From: Sphingomonas sabuli
GTDB lineage: Bacteria > Pseudomonadota > Alphaproteobacteria > Sphingomonadales > Sphingomonadaceae
DNA: 64,000 bases
Direction of reading: 5' to 3'
Assembly (NCBI RefSeq): GCF_014352855.1
Contig: NZ_CP060697.1
Coordinates: 744,001 to 808,000 of the forward strand
Shown here: piece after piece, positions 20,059 to 29,487 of the stretch
How the letters are laid out: every line of letters begins with the position of its first letter
How positions within the stretch are numbered: position 1 is the first letter of the stretch
Notes under the pieces: generated by a model
Database searches by the model: none
The model's input: the letters and a program-made list of their open reading frames with translations, nothing else
What the model was told of the DNA's origin: nothing
Made by a program: the position numbers and the translations under genes

Positions 20059-20702
20059 GACAGGCGCCGTCCCGCCCAGATCACGCGGCCGATGCAGTGG
20101 ATGGCGTCGATGTCGCAGTCCGGCCAGTCGGGATAGGCCGGGTTGTCGGATTGGACCGTCAAACGCCGCCCGGTGGGGTGGATCGCCAACCGTTTGACCA
20201 CCAGCACGTCGTCGGCACGCAGCACGTAAATGCCGTCGCGCATCCGCTCCATGCAATCGCCAAGGTCGACCAGGATATCGTCGCCGGCGCTTAGCGTCGG
20301 CGCCATGGAATCGCCGTCGACGCGGATGATCGACAATTTCGACGAGGGCGAACCGGTAAGCGTCCGCAGCCAATGCTCGTCGAACGCGAAATAAGGCCTG
20401 TCCCTTTCCTCTCCCGAGACCGCGCCATAGCCGGCGGAGGCACGGACCATCGTCCGCTTGACGGGCACCAGTCCGGCAGCCGCCCGCCCACTGTCGGGCG
20501 GGCCGCCCAGCAGCGACTCCGGAACGCCGAAAAAGCGCGCCAGCTTCTTCCGTTCTTCTTCTTTCAGTTTCTTCGGGACGCCGCGGCGCACGAATTGCTG
20601 AATATAGGCCGGGTTGCGACCGAGCATTCGCGACAGGCCGGCAAAATCCTCGCCGCGTTCCGCGCAAAGGCGTTCGAGCACGGTGCGTGGGTTCGACGTC
20701 AT
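20055..20702 (-). CDS. S24 family repressor-like protein (LexA/CI-type)
   Basis: A 215-residue protein starting at the ATG at 20702 (upstream codons are less likely). The N-terminus has a helix-turn-helix-like region (DFAGLSRMLGRNPAYIQQFV), and the C-terminus is a LexA-like S24 domain with the nucleophile Ser in VDGDSMAPTL and the general-base Lys in DVLVVKRLAI. It could be a self-cleaving repressor responding to RecA, or a stable regulator, since the Ala-Gly type cleavage site is not obvious (RASAGYG is one candidate). It is divergently placed from two small genes and there are no phage structural genes nearby. Confidence 0.85.
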   Translation of the reverse strand: MTSNPRTVLERLCAERGEDFAGLSRMLGRNPAYIQQFVRRGVPKKLKEEERKKLARFFGVPESLLGGPPDSGRAAAGLVPVKRTMVRASAGYGAVSGEERDRPYFAFDEHWLRTLTGSPSSKLSIIRVDGDSMAPTLSAGDDILVDLGDCMERMRDGIYVLRADDVLVVKRLAIHPTGRRLTVQSDNPAYPDWPDCDIDAIHCIGRVIWAGRRLS

Positions 20703-20796
20703 GACCTCTCTCTTAAATGTAGGAATGTGCCTAGACAAGTAGGAATTGCATTGGAATTGGATGGTTAGCCGAGTCGCTTTTTGTGGGGATTACAAA

Positions 20797-20970
20797 GTGT
20801 ACTTGCTAAGGGAAGTTGAAAAGCATTTGCGTAGCCATCACGTCGCTCCAACCCGATTCGGCCGGGATGCGGTAGGCGATCCGCGGTTCGTATTCGACTT
20901 TCGCAACGGGCGCGAACCGCGTCCGCAGACCGTGGCGCGCGTGCGCGCCTATCTGGAGACTGTGCAGTGA
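20797..20970 (+). CDS. Small putative DNA-binding protein divergent from S24 gene
   Basis: A 57-residue protein from the GTG at 20797, preceded by GGGGA with a 7-base gap. The pattern EVEKHLRSHHVAPTRFGRDAV, then GDPRFVFDFRNGREP, looks like the short HTH-like proteins found beside S24 regulators in sphingomonads: a helical half followed by a conserved GDP...R.GR.P loop. The stop TGA overlaps the next ATG (TGATG), so the two are coupled. DNA binding is inferred, not shown. Confidence 0.65.
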   Translation: MYLLREVEKHLRSHHVAPTRFGRDAVGDPRFVFDFRNGREPRPQTVARVRAYLETVQ

Positions 20971-21299
20971 TGCGGCTGGCGCTGTCCCCGGCCGCATCGG
21001 GTTTGCTTCGCGCACTGCTTCGCCGAGGCGGCGTAAAGCGCGATAGGATTTTGCTTACCGAATTTCGTTCAACGGATTGGCAATCGTTAACTTTCGTCGG
21101 CGAACAGCATCAGATCAGCCTGCGATTGCCTAGCTCTGATGCCGATGCCTTGGCGGCCTTGCTGGTCGACGGAATCGAAGATCACGAGTTCGAAATCCCC
21201 GGTCATGTCGTTGCCGACATCGTGCTCGTCGGTGATCCGCAGCGACAGGCAGACGGATCGGTCTCGCTCACGATCGAAGCACTTACGGTTGCCGAATGA
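20970..21299 (+). CDS. Hypothetical protein coupled to small regulator
   Basis: A 109-residue protein without signal peptide or membrane segment. It is notable for an acidic second half (SSDADALAALLVDGIEDHEFEIPGHVVADIVLVGD), which suggests an alpha/beta fold. I do not recognise the family. Its ATG overlaps the preceding stop (TGATG), so it belongs to the same two-gene unit divergent from the S24 repressor gene. Codon use is like that of the surrounding genes. Confidence 0.65.
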   Translation: MRLALSPAASGLLRALLRRGGVKRDRILLTEFRSTDWQSLTFVGEQHQISLRLPSSDADALAALLVDGIEDHEFEIPGHVVADIVLVGDPQRQADGSVSLTIEALTVAE

Positions 21300-21584
21300 T
21301 CAGCCGACGGAGCGGCGTAGCCGAACCTGTACGTCGTTCGGTAGCTGTCCTGGATCCGCTTGGCGGCCTTCACTCCGCGCCGTCTGAAGGTGACGCTCGA
21401 TCGCCTGATGCAATTCGCCGGGCGTCGGCGCATCGCCGGGCGCGTCCGGCTCCGGACGTCGTTCAATTTCGACGACGATTGCCCCCACACCACGCTCGAC
21501 GACGGGGTCGAACTCCAACGGCCCCGGCGTGAAATCCGGCATTCGAAAGGCGCGGCAGCGCGCCAGCAAGGTGGTTGGCAGCAT
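21300..21584 (-). CDS. Hypothetical protein, 94 residues
   Basis: A possible small gene ending one base after the convergent hypothetical gene. The middle (DPVVERGVGAIVVEIERRPEP) could be a beta-hairpin and the end (GELHQAIERHLQTA) a helix. There is no clear Shine-Dalgarno at the first ATG (21584) or the second (21542). It fills a gap that otherwise has no gene, and codon composition is plausible, but I cannot tie it to a family. Confidence 0.45.
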   Translation of the reverse strand: MLPTTLLARCRAFRMPDFTPGPLEFDPVVERGVGAIVVEIERRPEPDAPGDAPTPGELHQAIERHLQTARSEGRQADPGQLPNDVQVRLRRSVG

Positions 21585-21618
21585 TGAGATCGAGTAGCCG
21601 CCAAATCTTGCCAGCAGG

Positions 21619-22176
21619 TTAGGCCGAAGCGCCCGCCTCCGCTTTTTCTACAGCGTCGATCACGGCGTTGGTGAAGGCATCGACATCGTCCGGCTTGCGA
21701 CTGGTGATGATGTTGCCGTCGATCGCAACTTCCTGGTCGACGACGTTGCCGCCAGCGTTCTTCAGGTCGGTGCGGATGGACGGCCAACTGGTCACGGTCT
21801 TGCCGTCGACAAGGTCCGCTTCCACCAGCAGCCACGGGCCATGGCAAATGGCGGCGACCGGCTTTCCGGCACCGTCGAATTGCTTGATCAGGTCGATCAC
21901 TGCTTTCTCGCCGCGCAGCTTGTCGGGATTGCCGACCCCGCCCGGCAGTACGAGCGCATCGTAGTCCGAGGGTTTGGCGTCCTCGACCAGCAGGTCGGGT
22001 TCGATGGTCTTGCCCGGCTTGTCGTGCACCGTGCCTTGAATGGCCTTCATCTCCAGCGATGCCAGCGACACCTTGGCGCCGCGTTCCAGAAGGATCTCGC
22101 GCGGACCGAACAATTCCGATTGTTCGAAACCGTCGGTCGCCACGATCAGGATCTTGGCAGCGGCAATATCGGGCAT
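21619..22176 (-). CDS. DJ-1/PfpI family protein
   Basis: A 185-residue protein with the nucleophile elbow AAICHGPWLLVEA (Cys111) and the acidic partner in TDGFEQSEL, typical of the PfpI type 1 glutamine-amidotransferase-like group. Members are described as cysteine peptidases, glyoxalase III or protein deglycases; the exact activity is disputed for the family. GGAG lies 6 bases before the ATG. It is divergent from topoisomerase IB across 61 bases, an arrangement compatible with a shared stress-responsive promoter region. Confidence 0.9.
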   Translation of the reverse strand: MPDIAAAKILIVATDGFEQSELFGPREILLERGAKVSLASLEMKAIQGTVHDKPGKTIEPDLLVEDAKPSDYDALVLPGGVGNPDKLRGEKAVIDLIKQFDGAGKPVAAICHGPWLLVEADLVDGKTVTSWPSIRTDLKNAGGNVVDQEVAIDGNIITSRKPDDVDAFTNAVIDAVEKAEAGASA

Positions 22177-22237
22177 TTTTTACTCCATCGATTGGTGGGC
22201 CGGAACCGGACGGCATTTCCGGTCGCTTAGCTGGTCA

Positions 22238-23260
22238 ATGCCAGAACAGAGTCAAAGGTTGCGCCATTGCAGCGATAGCGAGCCGGGCTTCACGCGAAAG
22301 AAGCAAGGCCGATACTGGGCGTATTTCGATCAGGACGGCAAGCGGATCACCGACCGCGAAACCATCGAGCGGCTCAACTCGGTCGCCCTGCCCCCCGCCT
22401 ACACCGATGCCTGGTATTGCCCGCACGCGAACGGCCATTTGCAGGCCACGGGCATCGATGCCCGGGGTCGCAAGCAATATCGTTACCATCCCAACTACCG
22501 CGCCCGCGCCGACAAGAAGAAATTCCAAGGGCTCACCGAATTCGGCAATGCGCTGCCCAAGATCCGCAGCCGGGTCGAACATGACCTGAGCCAGCGCGGG
22601 CTGAGCCGCGAAAAGGTTTTGGCTGCTGTCGTCCGGCTGCTCGATACCCAGTATCTGCGCGTCGGCAACGAACGCTACGCTAAGGAAAACAACAGCTTTG
22701 GCGCGACCACCTTGCTTTGCCGTCACGTCAATGCAGGCAACGGCAAGGTCAAGATGCGCTTTCGCGGCAAGCACGGGAAAACGAAGGAACTGACGATTAC
22801 CGATCGCCGCCTCGGTCGCATCGTACGCAAGTGCAAGGACCTGCCCGGCCAGTCGCTGTTCCAATACGTCAACGGCGACGGCGAAGCGCACCCGGTCAGC
22901 TCCGCCGACGTCAACGACTATCTGCACGACATCGCTGGCGACGACTTTACCGCCAAGCATTTCCGCACGTGGTGGGCGAGCGTGATCGCGATGGGCGAAA
23001 TGCTCGACGCCGAGGATGAGAAGAAAATCAGCGTCAACACAATGCTGGAACCGGTCGCCGAAGCGCTCGGCAACACTGTCGCCATCAGCCGCAAATCCTA
23101 CGTCCACCCGGCGTTGATCGAAGCGGTCAAGGACAATCCTCGCGATCCGCTTGGCGGCCAGGAACGGCCGCGCGACCGCAAATGGCTGTCGTCGACCGAA
23201 GTCGCCTTCCTCAAGTTCCTCGAGCACACCTACAAACCGCGAGCCAGGCGCGCGGCTTGA
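22238..23260 (+). CDS. DNA topoisomerase IB
   Basis: A 340-residue poxvirus-like type IB topoisomerase that relaxes supercoils by nicking one strand through a 3'-phosphotyrosine. The catalytic Tyr is residue 288 (ISRKSYVHPAL); active-site basic residues appear in RVGNERYAKENNSFGATTL and FTAKHFRTWWASV. The bacterial family is 320-380 residues, so this is full length. Start chosen at the ATG at 22238. The gene is followed after 31 bases by an MscS-type channel. Confidence 0.92.
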   Translation: MPEQSQRLRHCSDSEPGFTRKKQGRYWAYFDQDGKRITDRETIERLNSVALPPAYTDAWYCPHANGHLQATGIDARGRKQYRYHPNYRARADKKKFQGLTEFGNALPKIRSRVEHDLSQRGLSREKVLAAVVRLLDTQYLRVGNERYAKENNSFGATTLLCRHVNAGNGKVKMRFRGKHGKTKELTITDRRLGRIVRKCKDLPGQSLFQYVNGDGEAHPVSSADVNDYLHDIAGDDFTAKHFRTWWASVIAMGEMLDAEDEKKISVNTMLEPVAEALGNTVAISRKSYVHPALIEAVKDNPRDPLGGQERPRDRKWLSSTEVAFLKFLEHTYKPRARRAA

Positions 23261-23291
23261 AAGCCCGGCTCGTGATCGTCATGTGGACCCC

Positions 23292-24476
23292 ATGGCGAAA
23301 GCAGGAAATGCCGGGGAAGCCCTAGCCGATAATGCGCAGGTTGCGGTCGAAACGGGCCGCGGCTCGATCGACGCGCTGTGGCGCTGGGTGGTCTCCAACC
23401 AAGAAGAATTGCTGATCGGCGGCCTGGTCGCGGCGGTAATCGTCGCGCTGATGCTTGGCCTCCGTTCGGTCGGCGCCATGATGACCCGGGGCGATCCGCA
23501 TTGCACGCGCTGGCGCGGGGTGATCGGCCGGGTGCTGGAAAAGACCACTATCTTCTTTATGGTCGCGGCCTCGATCGACATCGTCGTCAGCTATGCCGAA
23601 GTGCCGGAACGCATCGCCCGGTTGGCCGACATGGCCTTCACCATTGCCTTCGCCTTCCAGGGAGCGATCTGGGCACGCGAGCTGATCCTCGGACTGATCG
23701 GCCGCCGCGCCAACGACGACGAAGTCGAAGGCGGCGGGCTGGCCAACGCGATGGGCGTCATCCGCGTCCTGGTCACGGTCGCGGCCTTCTCCATCGCGAT
23801 CATCGTCATGCTCGACAATCTTGGCGTCAACGTCACCGCGTTGATCGCCGGTTTCGGCATCGGCGGCATCGCCATCGGCCTTGCCGCGCAGGGGATCTTC
23901 TCCGACCTTTTCGCGGCGCTGGCGATCCTCTTCGACCGGCCGTTCCGCCGCGGCGACCTCATCCGCTGGGGGACCAGCGCGGGAACGGTGGAGAAAATCG
24001 GCCTGAAGACCACTCGGCTACGGTCGTTCAACGGCGAGCAGCTGGTGATGTCGAACAAGAACCTGCTGGAGCAGGAAATCCAGAACATGGCGAAGGCCGA
24101 GCTTCGCCGTACGACGCTCAATTTCGGGGTTATCTACCAGACCACCCCGGAGCAGCTGCGGCGGATCCCCGTCATCGCCGAGGAGCTGGTTGCCGAGCAT
24201 CGCGGCTGCACCATGTTCCGGTGCGCGCTGACGCAGTTCGGCGCGTCGAGCCTCGACTATGAGCTGATCTACGATAGCGACAAGCTGGACTTCACGGAGG
24301 TCGCGCTGGACCGGACCAAGATCATGATCGCACTCATGGAGCGGTTCGCGGCGGAGAATATCCAGTTCGCCTACCCGACGCAGACCACCTTCACCGCCGC
24401 GCCCGACGGAACGATGATAATGCCATACCCCGCCGCGCTCGCCGAAGCGCTCGACCATGCCGACCGCGACCGCTGA
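23292..24476 (+). CDS. MscS family mechanosensitive ion channel
   Basis: A 394-residue membrane protein with an N-terminal hydrophobic region of about four or five helices, then the pore-helix and beta-domain signature of MscS: LIAGFGIGGIAIGLAAQ followed by FSDLFAALAILFDRPF and RRGDLIRW. It releases solutes on hypo-osmotic shock. The extra N-terminal helices make it a medium-size MscS relative. Start at the ATG at 23292. Its last 20 bases overlap the downstream MaoC gene. Confidence 0.9.
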   Translation: MAKAGNAGEALADNAQVAVETGRGSIDALWRWVVSNQEELLIGGLVAAVIVALMLGLRSVGAMMTRGDPHCTRWRGVIGRVLEKTTIFFMVAASIDIVVSYAEVPERIARLADMAFTIAFAFQGAIWARELILGLIGRRANDDEVEGGGLANAMGVIRVLVTVAAFSIAIIVMLDNLGVNVTALIAGFGIGGIAIGLAAQGIFSDLFAALAILFDRPFRRGDLIRWGTSAGTVEKIGLKTTRLRSFNGEQLVMSNKNLLEQEIQNMAKAELRRTTLNFGVIYQTTPEQLRRIPVIAEELVAEHRGCTMFRCALTQFGASSLDYELIYDSDKLDFTEVALDRTKIMIALMERFAAENIQFAYPTQTTFTAAPDGTMIMPYPAALAEALDHADRDR

Positions 24477-24912
24477 CGCCATTCGCGCGCGAGTCGGCGA
24501 ACCGATCGGCACGTCCGGCTGGCTTGCCGTGGAACAGCCGCGCATCGACCAGTTCGCCGACGCCACCGAAGATCGGCAGTTCATCCACGTCGATCCGGCT
24601 GCCGCGGCGCAGACGCCGTTCGGCGGCACGGTCGCGCACGGCTTTCTCACCTTGTCCTTGCTGTCGCGCATGGCGGCGGACGTGATGCTTGTCCCCGACA
24701 CCACTCGCATGGTCGTCAATTACGGGTTCGACCGGGTGCGCTTCGTGGCCCCCGTGCCATCGGGCCGCCGGGTTCGCGGGCATTTCCGGCTGGAAGGCGT
24801 CGAGGAGAAGGCGCCCGGCCAACTGCTCTTGCGCCACGCGGTCGAGGTTGAGATTGAAGGGGAAGACAAGCCGGCGCTTTCGGCGCATTGGCTGACCCTG
24901 TTTTTCATTTGA
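24457..24912 (+). CDS. MaoC-like acyl-CoA dehydratase
   Basis: A 151-residue hotdog-fold protein with the R-hydratase signature: [15 protein letters not shown] followed by [15 protein letters not shown], which contains the catalytic Asp and His. Such enzymes hydrate enoyl-CoA to (R)-3-hydroxyacyl-CoA in fatty acid breakdown or PHA monomer supply. It starts inside the end of the MscS gene and is followed 11 bases later by a thiolase gene, so the two form a beta-oxidation-type pair. Confidence 0.9.
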   Translation: MPTATADAIRARVGEPIGTSGWLAVEQPRIDQFADATEDRQFIHVDPAAAAQTPFGGTVAHGFLTLSLLSRMAADVMLVPDTTRMVVNYGFDRVRFVAPVPSGRRVRGHFRLEGVEEKAPGQLLLRHAVEVEIEGEDKPALSAHWLTLFFI

Positions 24913-24923
24913 GGAGAGTTCGA

Positions 24924-26105
24924 ATGGCCCGCGACGCAGTCATCGTTTCCACCGCCCGGACACCGATCGGCCGCGCCTACAAGGGAGCCTTCAACGCCAC
25001 CCCGGGGGCGACGCTCGGGTCCTTCTCGCTCAAGCCCGCGATCGAGCGTGCCGGAATCGACGCCGGAGAGATCGACGATGTCGTGTGGGGCGCGGTGCTG
25101 ACCCAGGGCACGCAATTCGGCAATATCGGTCGCCAGGTCGCACTTCGCGCCGGCTGCCCGGTGACCGTCGCGGGCATGACCATCGACCGCCAATGTTCGT
25201 CGGGACTGATGGCCATCGCCACCGCCGCCAAGCAGATCATCGTCGACAACATGACGGTGGTCGCCGCCGGCGGGCAGGATTCCATCTCCATGGTCCAGAC
25301 GCCCGAAATGCGCATCGCCGTCGATCCGTCGCTGATCGCGATGCACAAGGACGTCTACATGCCGATGCTGCAGACCGCCGAGACGGTCGCCAAGCGCTAC
25401 GGCATCAGCCGCGAGAGGCAGGACGAATATGCGCTCAAGAGCCAGCAGCGCACGGCCGCCGCGCAGGATGCCGGCCGGTTCGATGACGAGATCGTCCCCG
25501 TGACCACGACCATGATGGTCAAGGATAAGGAAACCGGCGAGGTCTCGCAGAAGGAAGTCACCATTTCCAAGGACGAGGGCAATCGCGCCGACACCACGCT
25601 GGAGGGGCTGTCGGGCCTCAACCCGGTGCTTGGCCCCGACACGTCGATCACCGCCGGCAACGCCAGCCAGTTAAGCGACGGCAGCTCCGCGTCGATCCTG
25701 ATGGAAGCGGGCGAAGCCGAACGCCGCGGCATTGCGCCGCTCGGCCGCTACATCGGCATGGCGGTTGCGGGGACGGAACCGGACGAGATGGGCATCGGCC
25801 CGGTCCCGGCAGTCCAGGCCCTGCTCAAGCGGTTCGACATGAAGGCCGACGACATCGGCCTGTGGGAATTGAACGAAGCGTTCGCGGTGCAGGTGCTGCA
25901 CAGCGCCGAACAGCTCGGCATTTCGGAAGACCGGATGAACGTCGACGGCGGCTCGATCTCGATCGGCCACCCTTATGGCATGAGCGGTGCGCGCATGACT
26001 GGACACGCGTTGATCGAAGGCAAGCGCCGCGGCGCCAAATATGTCGTCGTCACCATGTGCGTTGGCGGCGGCATGGGCGCGGCCGGATTGTTCGAAGTCC
26101 TCTAG
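24924..26105 (+). CDS. Acetyl-CoA acyltransferase (thiolase)
   Basis: A 393-residue thiolase that cleaves 3-ketoacyl-CoA with CoA, or condenses acyl-CoAs. All three catalytic residues are visible: Cys91 ([11 protein letters not shown]), His349 ([15 protein letters not shown]) and Cys379 ([14 protein letters not shown]). A strong GAGGAGAG precedes the ATG at 24924. Degradative (FadA/PaaJ-like) or biosynthetic use cannot be settled from sequence; co-location with a MaoC hydratase favours acyl-CoA breakdown or PHA precursor supply. Confidence 0.93.
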   Translation: MARDAVIVSTARTPIGRAYKGAFNATPGATLGSFSLKPAIERAGIDAGEIDDVVWGAVLTQGTQFGNIGRQVALRAGCPVTVAGMTIDRQCSSGLMAIATAAKQIIVDNMTVVAAGGQDSISMVQTPEMRIAVDPSLIAMHKDVYMPMLQTAETVAKRYGISRERQDEYALKSQQRTAAAQDAGRFDDEIVPVTTTMMVKDKETGEVSQKEVTISKDEGNRADTTLEGLSGLNPVLGPDTSITAGNASQLSDGSSASILMEAGEAERRGIAPLGRYIGMAVAGTEPDEMGIGPVPAVQALLKRFDMKADDIGLWELNEAFAVQVLHSAEQLGISEDRMNVDGGSISIGHPYGMSGARMTGHALIEGKRRGAKYVVVTMCVGGGMGAAGLFEVL

Positions 26106-26111
26106 GCCCCG

Positions 26112-26720
26112 ATGGGCGCTACCGAGCTGATCGCGCTTGCAGCGTCGACCAGCCTGCTCGCGGGCTGGCGGCTGTACATGGTGACGCTCGTCACCGGGTT
26201 GGCCATGCACTTCGGTTGGGTCGACCTGCCGGACCATCTGCACCAGCTCGACGTGCTCGGCAGTTGGTGGGTGATCGGCGCGGCGGCCGTCGGCACGGTG
26301 GCCGAATTCTTTGCCGACAAGATCGCCTGGGTCGATAGCGCCTGGGACACGGTGCACAGCGTCATCCGGCCGCTTGGCGGCGCGCTGCTCAGTCTCGCCA
26401 TTGTCGATAGCGGCGATACCGGCTGGCAGGTCGCCAGCTTCCTGCTCGGCGGCGGGGCGGCCTTCCTCGCCCATGCCGGCAAGGCGGGTGCGCGGGCGCT
26501 CGTCAACACCAGCCCCGAGCCGTTCAGCAACGTTGTCGTGTCGACCGGAGAGGATATCGCCACCGGCGGCCTGCTGGCGCTGGCCATTGCCAACCCGATC
26601 GCCGCCGCAATCATCGCCGCAATGCTGGTCATCCTCTCGCTATGGCTGGTGTTCGAAGCGCGGCGTCGGCTGCGCCGTTTCATCGACCGGATGCGGCCGC
26701 CGCGAAAACCCGCCGTTTGA
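26112..26720 (+). CDS. DUF4126 family membrane protein
   Basis: A 202-residue membrane protein with about five hydrophobic segments. The pattern FFADKIAWVDSAWDTVHSVI followed by RPLGGALL is the core of the DUF4126 family, whose function is unknown. It begins 6 bases after the thiolase stop and its stop overlaps the likely TTG start of the following exporter gene, so it sits in a tight run of co-directional genes. The C-terminus is strongly basic (RRRLRRFIDRMRPPRK), which should be cytoplasmic. Confidence 0.85.
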   Translation: MGATELIALAASTSLLAGWRLYMVTLVTGLAMHFGWVDLPDHLHQLDVLGSWWVIGAAAVGTVAEFFADKIAWVDSAWDTVHSVIRPLGGALLSLAIVDSGDTGWQVASFLLGGGAAFLAHAGKAGARALVNTSPEPFSNVVVSTGEDIATGGLLALAIANPIAAAIIAAMLVILSLWLVFEARRRLRRFIDRMRPPRKPAV

Positions 26721-28117
26721 ACCGCGCGGCGTCCAGTAAATCCCACGCGCCCGTATGGACGCTGGTGATGTCGGTGGCGGCGTCGTCGCTGTCCTTCATC
26801 GACGGATCGGTGCTCAACGTCGCCTTGCCCGCCATCCGCCAGTCGCTGGACGCCAGCGCAGCGGAAGTGCAGTGGATCGTCAACGGCTATACCTTGCCGC
26901 TAGCCGCGCTGATCCTGCTCGGCGGAGCGCTTGGCGATCACCAGGGCCGGCGGCGCTGGCTAATCATCGGCACCGCCGTATTCGGTGTCGCGTCGCTCAT
27001 CTGCGCGATCAGCCGTTCGCTTGAGCTGTTGCTCGTCGGACGCGCGCTTCAGGGCGTCGGCGCGGCGCTGTTGCTGCCCAACAGCCTTGCCTTGCTCAAC
27101 AGCGCCTACAGCGGCGAGGCGCGCGGGCGGGCGGTCGGCATCTGGGCCGCGTCCGGCGCAATCGGCGCGGCCATCGCGCCGCTGATCGGCGGCTGGCTGG
27201 TCGACAACGTCGGCTGGGAAAGCATCTTCTACATCAACCTGCCATTCGTGGCCGCGGCGATCGCCATCGCGCTGACCCACGTCGGTGAGGTGAAGAACCC
27301 GCGCAAGACGCCGATCGACGGACTCGGCGCTGCGCTCGCCACCCTTGGGCTGGGCGCGCTGATTTACGGGCTCACCCTGTGGTCGTCGCAGCGCGACCTG
27401 TCGCCGACCGCAGCGCTGGCCTCTGTCGCCGGTATTGTCCTGCTCGGTGTGTTCCTTCTCGTCGAGCGGCGCTCGTCGGATAATGCCATGATCCCGCTGC
27501 GCTACTTCAGCGATCCGTGCTTCTCGTCGCTCAACATGATGACGTTCCTGCTTTACGGAGCGTTCGGGTCGGCGCTGCTGCTGCTCCCCTACGTCCTCAT
27601 CGCCGCGGGCGGCTATTCGCCCGTGCAGGCGGGGCTGGCAATGTTGCCGCTGCCGATCCTGATCAGCGTCGCTTCGCCGATCATGGGCAAGCTCGCGAGC
27701 CGTATCGGCCCACGCTGGCCACTGACGCTGGGGCCGGTGATCGTCGCTGCAGGCTTCCTGCTCGGCACCCGCATCGCCGTCGACCAATCCTACTGGACGC
27801 ACGTCTTCCCGGCGGTCGTGGTGCTATCGTCAGGCATGGCCCTGGCCGTGGCGCCGCTGACCAGCACGGTGCTGGTGTCGGTCGACGCAGAACACACCGG
27901 CATGGTGTCGGGGTTCAACAGCGCGCTGTCACGCGCCGGCGGCCTGTTCGGCGTCGCCTTGCTCGGCGCGGTATTGGCCAGCACTGGCAAGGCCCTGCTT
28001 GGTCCCTTTGCCGTCGCCCTGGTGATTTGCGCGATCGTCGCTGCACTGGCCGGGGTGGCAGCCTTCATCGGCTTGCGCGATTTCTCCCCGAAAAAGGGCG
28101 AACGCGTCGCCGCCTAA
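26717..28117 (+). CDS. MFS transporter, DHA2 (drug:H+ antiporter) type
   Basis: A protein of about 466 residues with SLSFIDGSVLNVALPAI in the first helix, GGALGDHQGRRRWL in loop 2-3 and GAIGAAIAPLIGGWLVDNVG (motif C of antiporters) in helix 5, typical of 14-segment multidrug exporters such as EmrB/QacA. I placed the start at TTG 26717, overlapping the previous stop; the first in-frame ATG at 26768 would truncate the first helix's approach by 17 residues. Substrate unknown. It ends 4 bases into the convergent phaZ gene. Confidence 0.85.
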   Translation: MNRAASSKSHAPVWTLVMSVAASSLSFIDGSVLNVALPAIRQSLDASAAEVQWIVNGYTLPLAALILLGGALGDHQGRRRWLIIGTAVFGVASLICAISRSLELLLVGRALQGVGAALLLPNSLALLNSAYSGEARGRAVGIWAASGAIGAAIAPLIGGWLVDNVGWESIFYINLPFVAAAIAIALTHVGEVKNPRKTPIDGLGAALATLGLGALIYGLTLWSSQRDLSPTAALASVAGIVLLGVFLLVERRSSDNAMIPLRYFSDPCFSSLNMMTFLLYGAFGSALLLLPYVLIAAGGYSPVQAGLAMLPLPILISVASPIMGKLASRIGPRWPLTLGPVIVAAGFLLGTRIAVDQSYWTHVFPAVVVLSSGMALAVAPLTSTVLVSVDAEHTGMVSGFNSALSRAGGLFGVALLGAVLASTGKALLGPFAVALVICAIVAALAGVAAFIGLRDFSPKKGERVAA

Positions 28118-29343
28118 TCGTTTCTGGCGATCCAGTCCTCGACCACCGGCGCGATGATGTTCCGCCACTTGCTGCCGTTGAAGATGCCGTAATGGCCGGC
28201 GCCCGGCGCCATGTAATATTTCTTGTCCTTCTTCGGCAGCTTCTCGGCGAAGTCCAGCGCCGCGCGGGTCTGGCCGAGCCCGGAAATGTCGTCGCGCTCG
28301 CCTTCGATCGCCAGCAAGGCGGTATCGGTGATCGCGCGCGGATCGACCTTGGTTCCGCGATGCTTGAGCTTGCCCTTGGGCAACGCATGCTTCTGGAACA
28401 CGGTCTCGACCGTTTGCAGGTAGAATTCGGACGTCATGTCGGCGACCGAGCGGTACTCGTCGTAAAAGGCGCGGGTCGCATCCGCGCTTTCGTCGTCGCC
28501 CTGCACCAGGTGGCGGAACATCTCCCAGTGACTGGTCAGATGGTCGCCAAGGTTCATGGCCATGAACCCGGCCAGTTGCAGGAAGCCCGGATAAACCTTG
28601 CGCCCGGCACCCGGATAAATCGCCGGCACGGTCGCGATCACGTTCTGCCTGAACCAGCTTAACGGCCGTTCGGTCGCCAGCGTGTTGACGTCGGTTGGCG
28701 CCTGGCGCGTGTCGATCGGCCCGCCCATCATCGTCAGGGTCTTGGGCCGCCACTTGTTCTTGTCCGCGTTCATCAGCGCGGCCGCGGCATAGACCGGCAC
28801 GGCGGGCTGGCAGACCGCGATGACGTGCGGCCGTTCGCCATTGGCCTCGCCGATCGTCTCCAAGAACTCGATCACGTAATCGATGTAATCGTCGAAATCG
28901 AAACTGCCTTCGCTGGTCGGCACCAGCTTCGCGTCGCGCCAGTCGGTGATGTAAACGTCATGCTTCGGCAGCATCCGTTCGACCGTCCCGCGCAGCAGCG
29001 TCGCGAAATGCCCCGACATCGGCGCGACGATCAGCAGGCGCGGGCCCTTGTCGACACCTTCGCGCACGAAGCGCTTGAGCTGGCCGAACGGCTTGCGCAG
29101 GACGATCTCTTCACGGACCGCAACCGTTTTGCCGCGGATGACAGTGCTGGCGATGCCGAAATCCGGCTTCCCGCGCGGCGCGGACGCATGCGCAAACACT
29201 TCCAGGCTCGCCGCTATCAGCGGGCTGGTGGAAACATAGGCCCAGGGATTTGCGGGATTGGTCAGCCATCCGGCCCCGAGCCCCGCCATCCGGCTCGCCC
29301 CGGCAAGAAGCGAGCGCTGCACTTCATAAGCATCGTAAAGCAT
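28114..29343 (-). CDS. phaZ: Intracellular polyhydroxyalkanoate depolymerase
   Basis: A 409-residue alpha/beta-hydrolase of the intracellular PHB depolymerase family. The family N-terminus MLYDAYEVQRSLLAG is present, as are the nucleophile region with Cys178 (VIAVCQPAVPVYAAA), where this family uses Cys in place of Ser, and a C-terminal catalytic His (GAGHYGIFNGSKWR). It mobilises storage polymer granules. Together with phaR and a PhaC-like gene 3-4 kb away it marks a PHA-related neighbourhood, although a full PHA synthase is not in the window. Confidence 0.92.
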   Translation of the reverse strand: MLYDAYEVQRSLLAGASRMAGLGAGWLTNPANPWAYVSTSPLIAASLEVFAHASAPRGKPDFGIASTVIRGKTVAVREEIVLRKPFGQLKRFVREGVDKGPRLLIVAPMSGHFATLLRGTVERMLPKHDVYITDWRDAKLVPTSEGSFDFDDYIDYVIEFLETIGEANGERPHVIAVCQPAVPVYAAAALMNADKNKWRPKTLTMMGGPIDTRQAPTDVNTLATERPLSWFRQNVIATVPAIYPGAGRKVYPGFLQLAGFMAMNLGDHLTSHWEMFRHLVQGDDESADATRAFYDEYRSVADMTSEFYLQTVETVFQKHALPKGKLKHRGTKVDPRAITDTALLAIEGERDDISGLGQTRAALDFAEKLPKKDKKYYMAPGAGHYGIFNGSKWRNIIAPVVEDWIARND

Positions 29344-29487
29344 TGGTGGGCGGTGTGGCGGTTAATGGGCCGTCACGCAAGGCCGTTGCTGCAATGCAGC
29401 AGACCGCTGGCACGGGAAGTTGTGGGCAAGTCGCGGCGGCTGCGACGCGCGTTGTGACCCGCCACCCGCGCTGCTAGGGGCGCTCGC

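Noticed and set aside
20055..21299. Prophage remnant
   Set aside because: The S24 gene and two small genes are the only phage-like elements; no integrase, terminase or structural gene follows.
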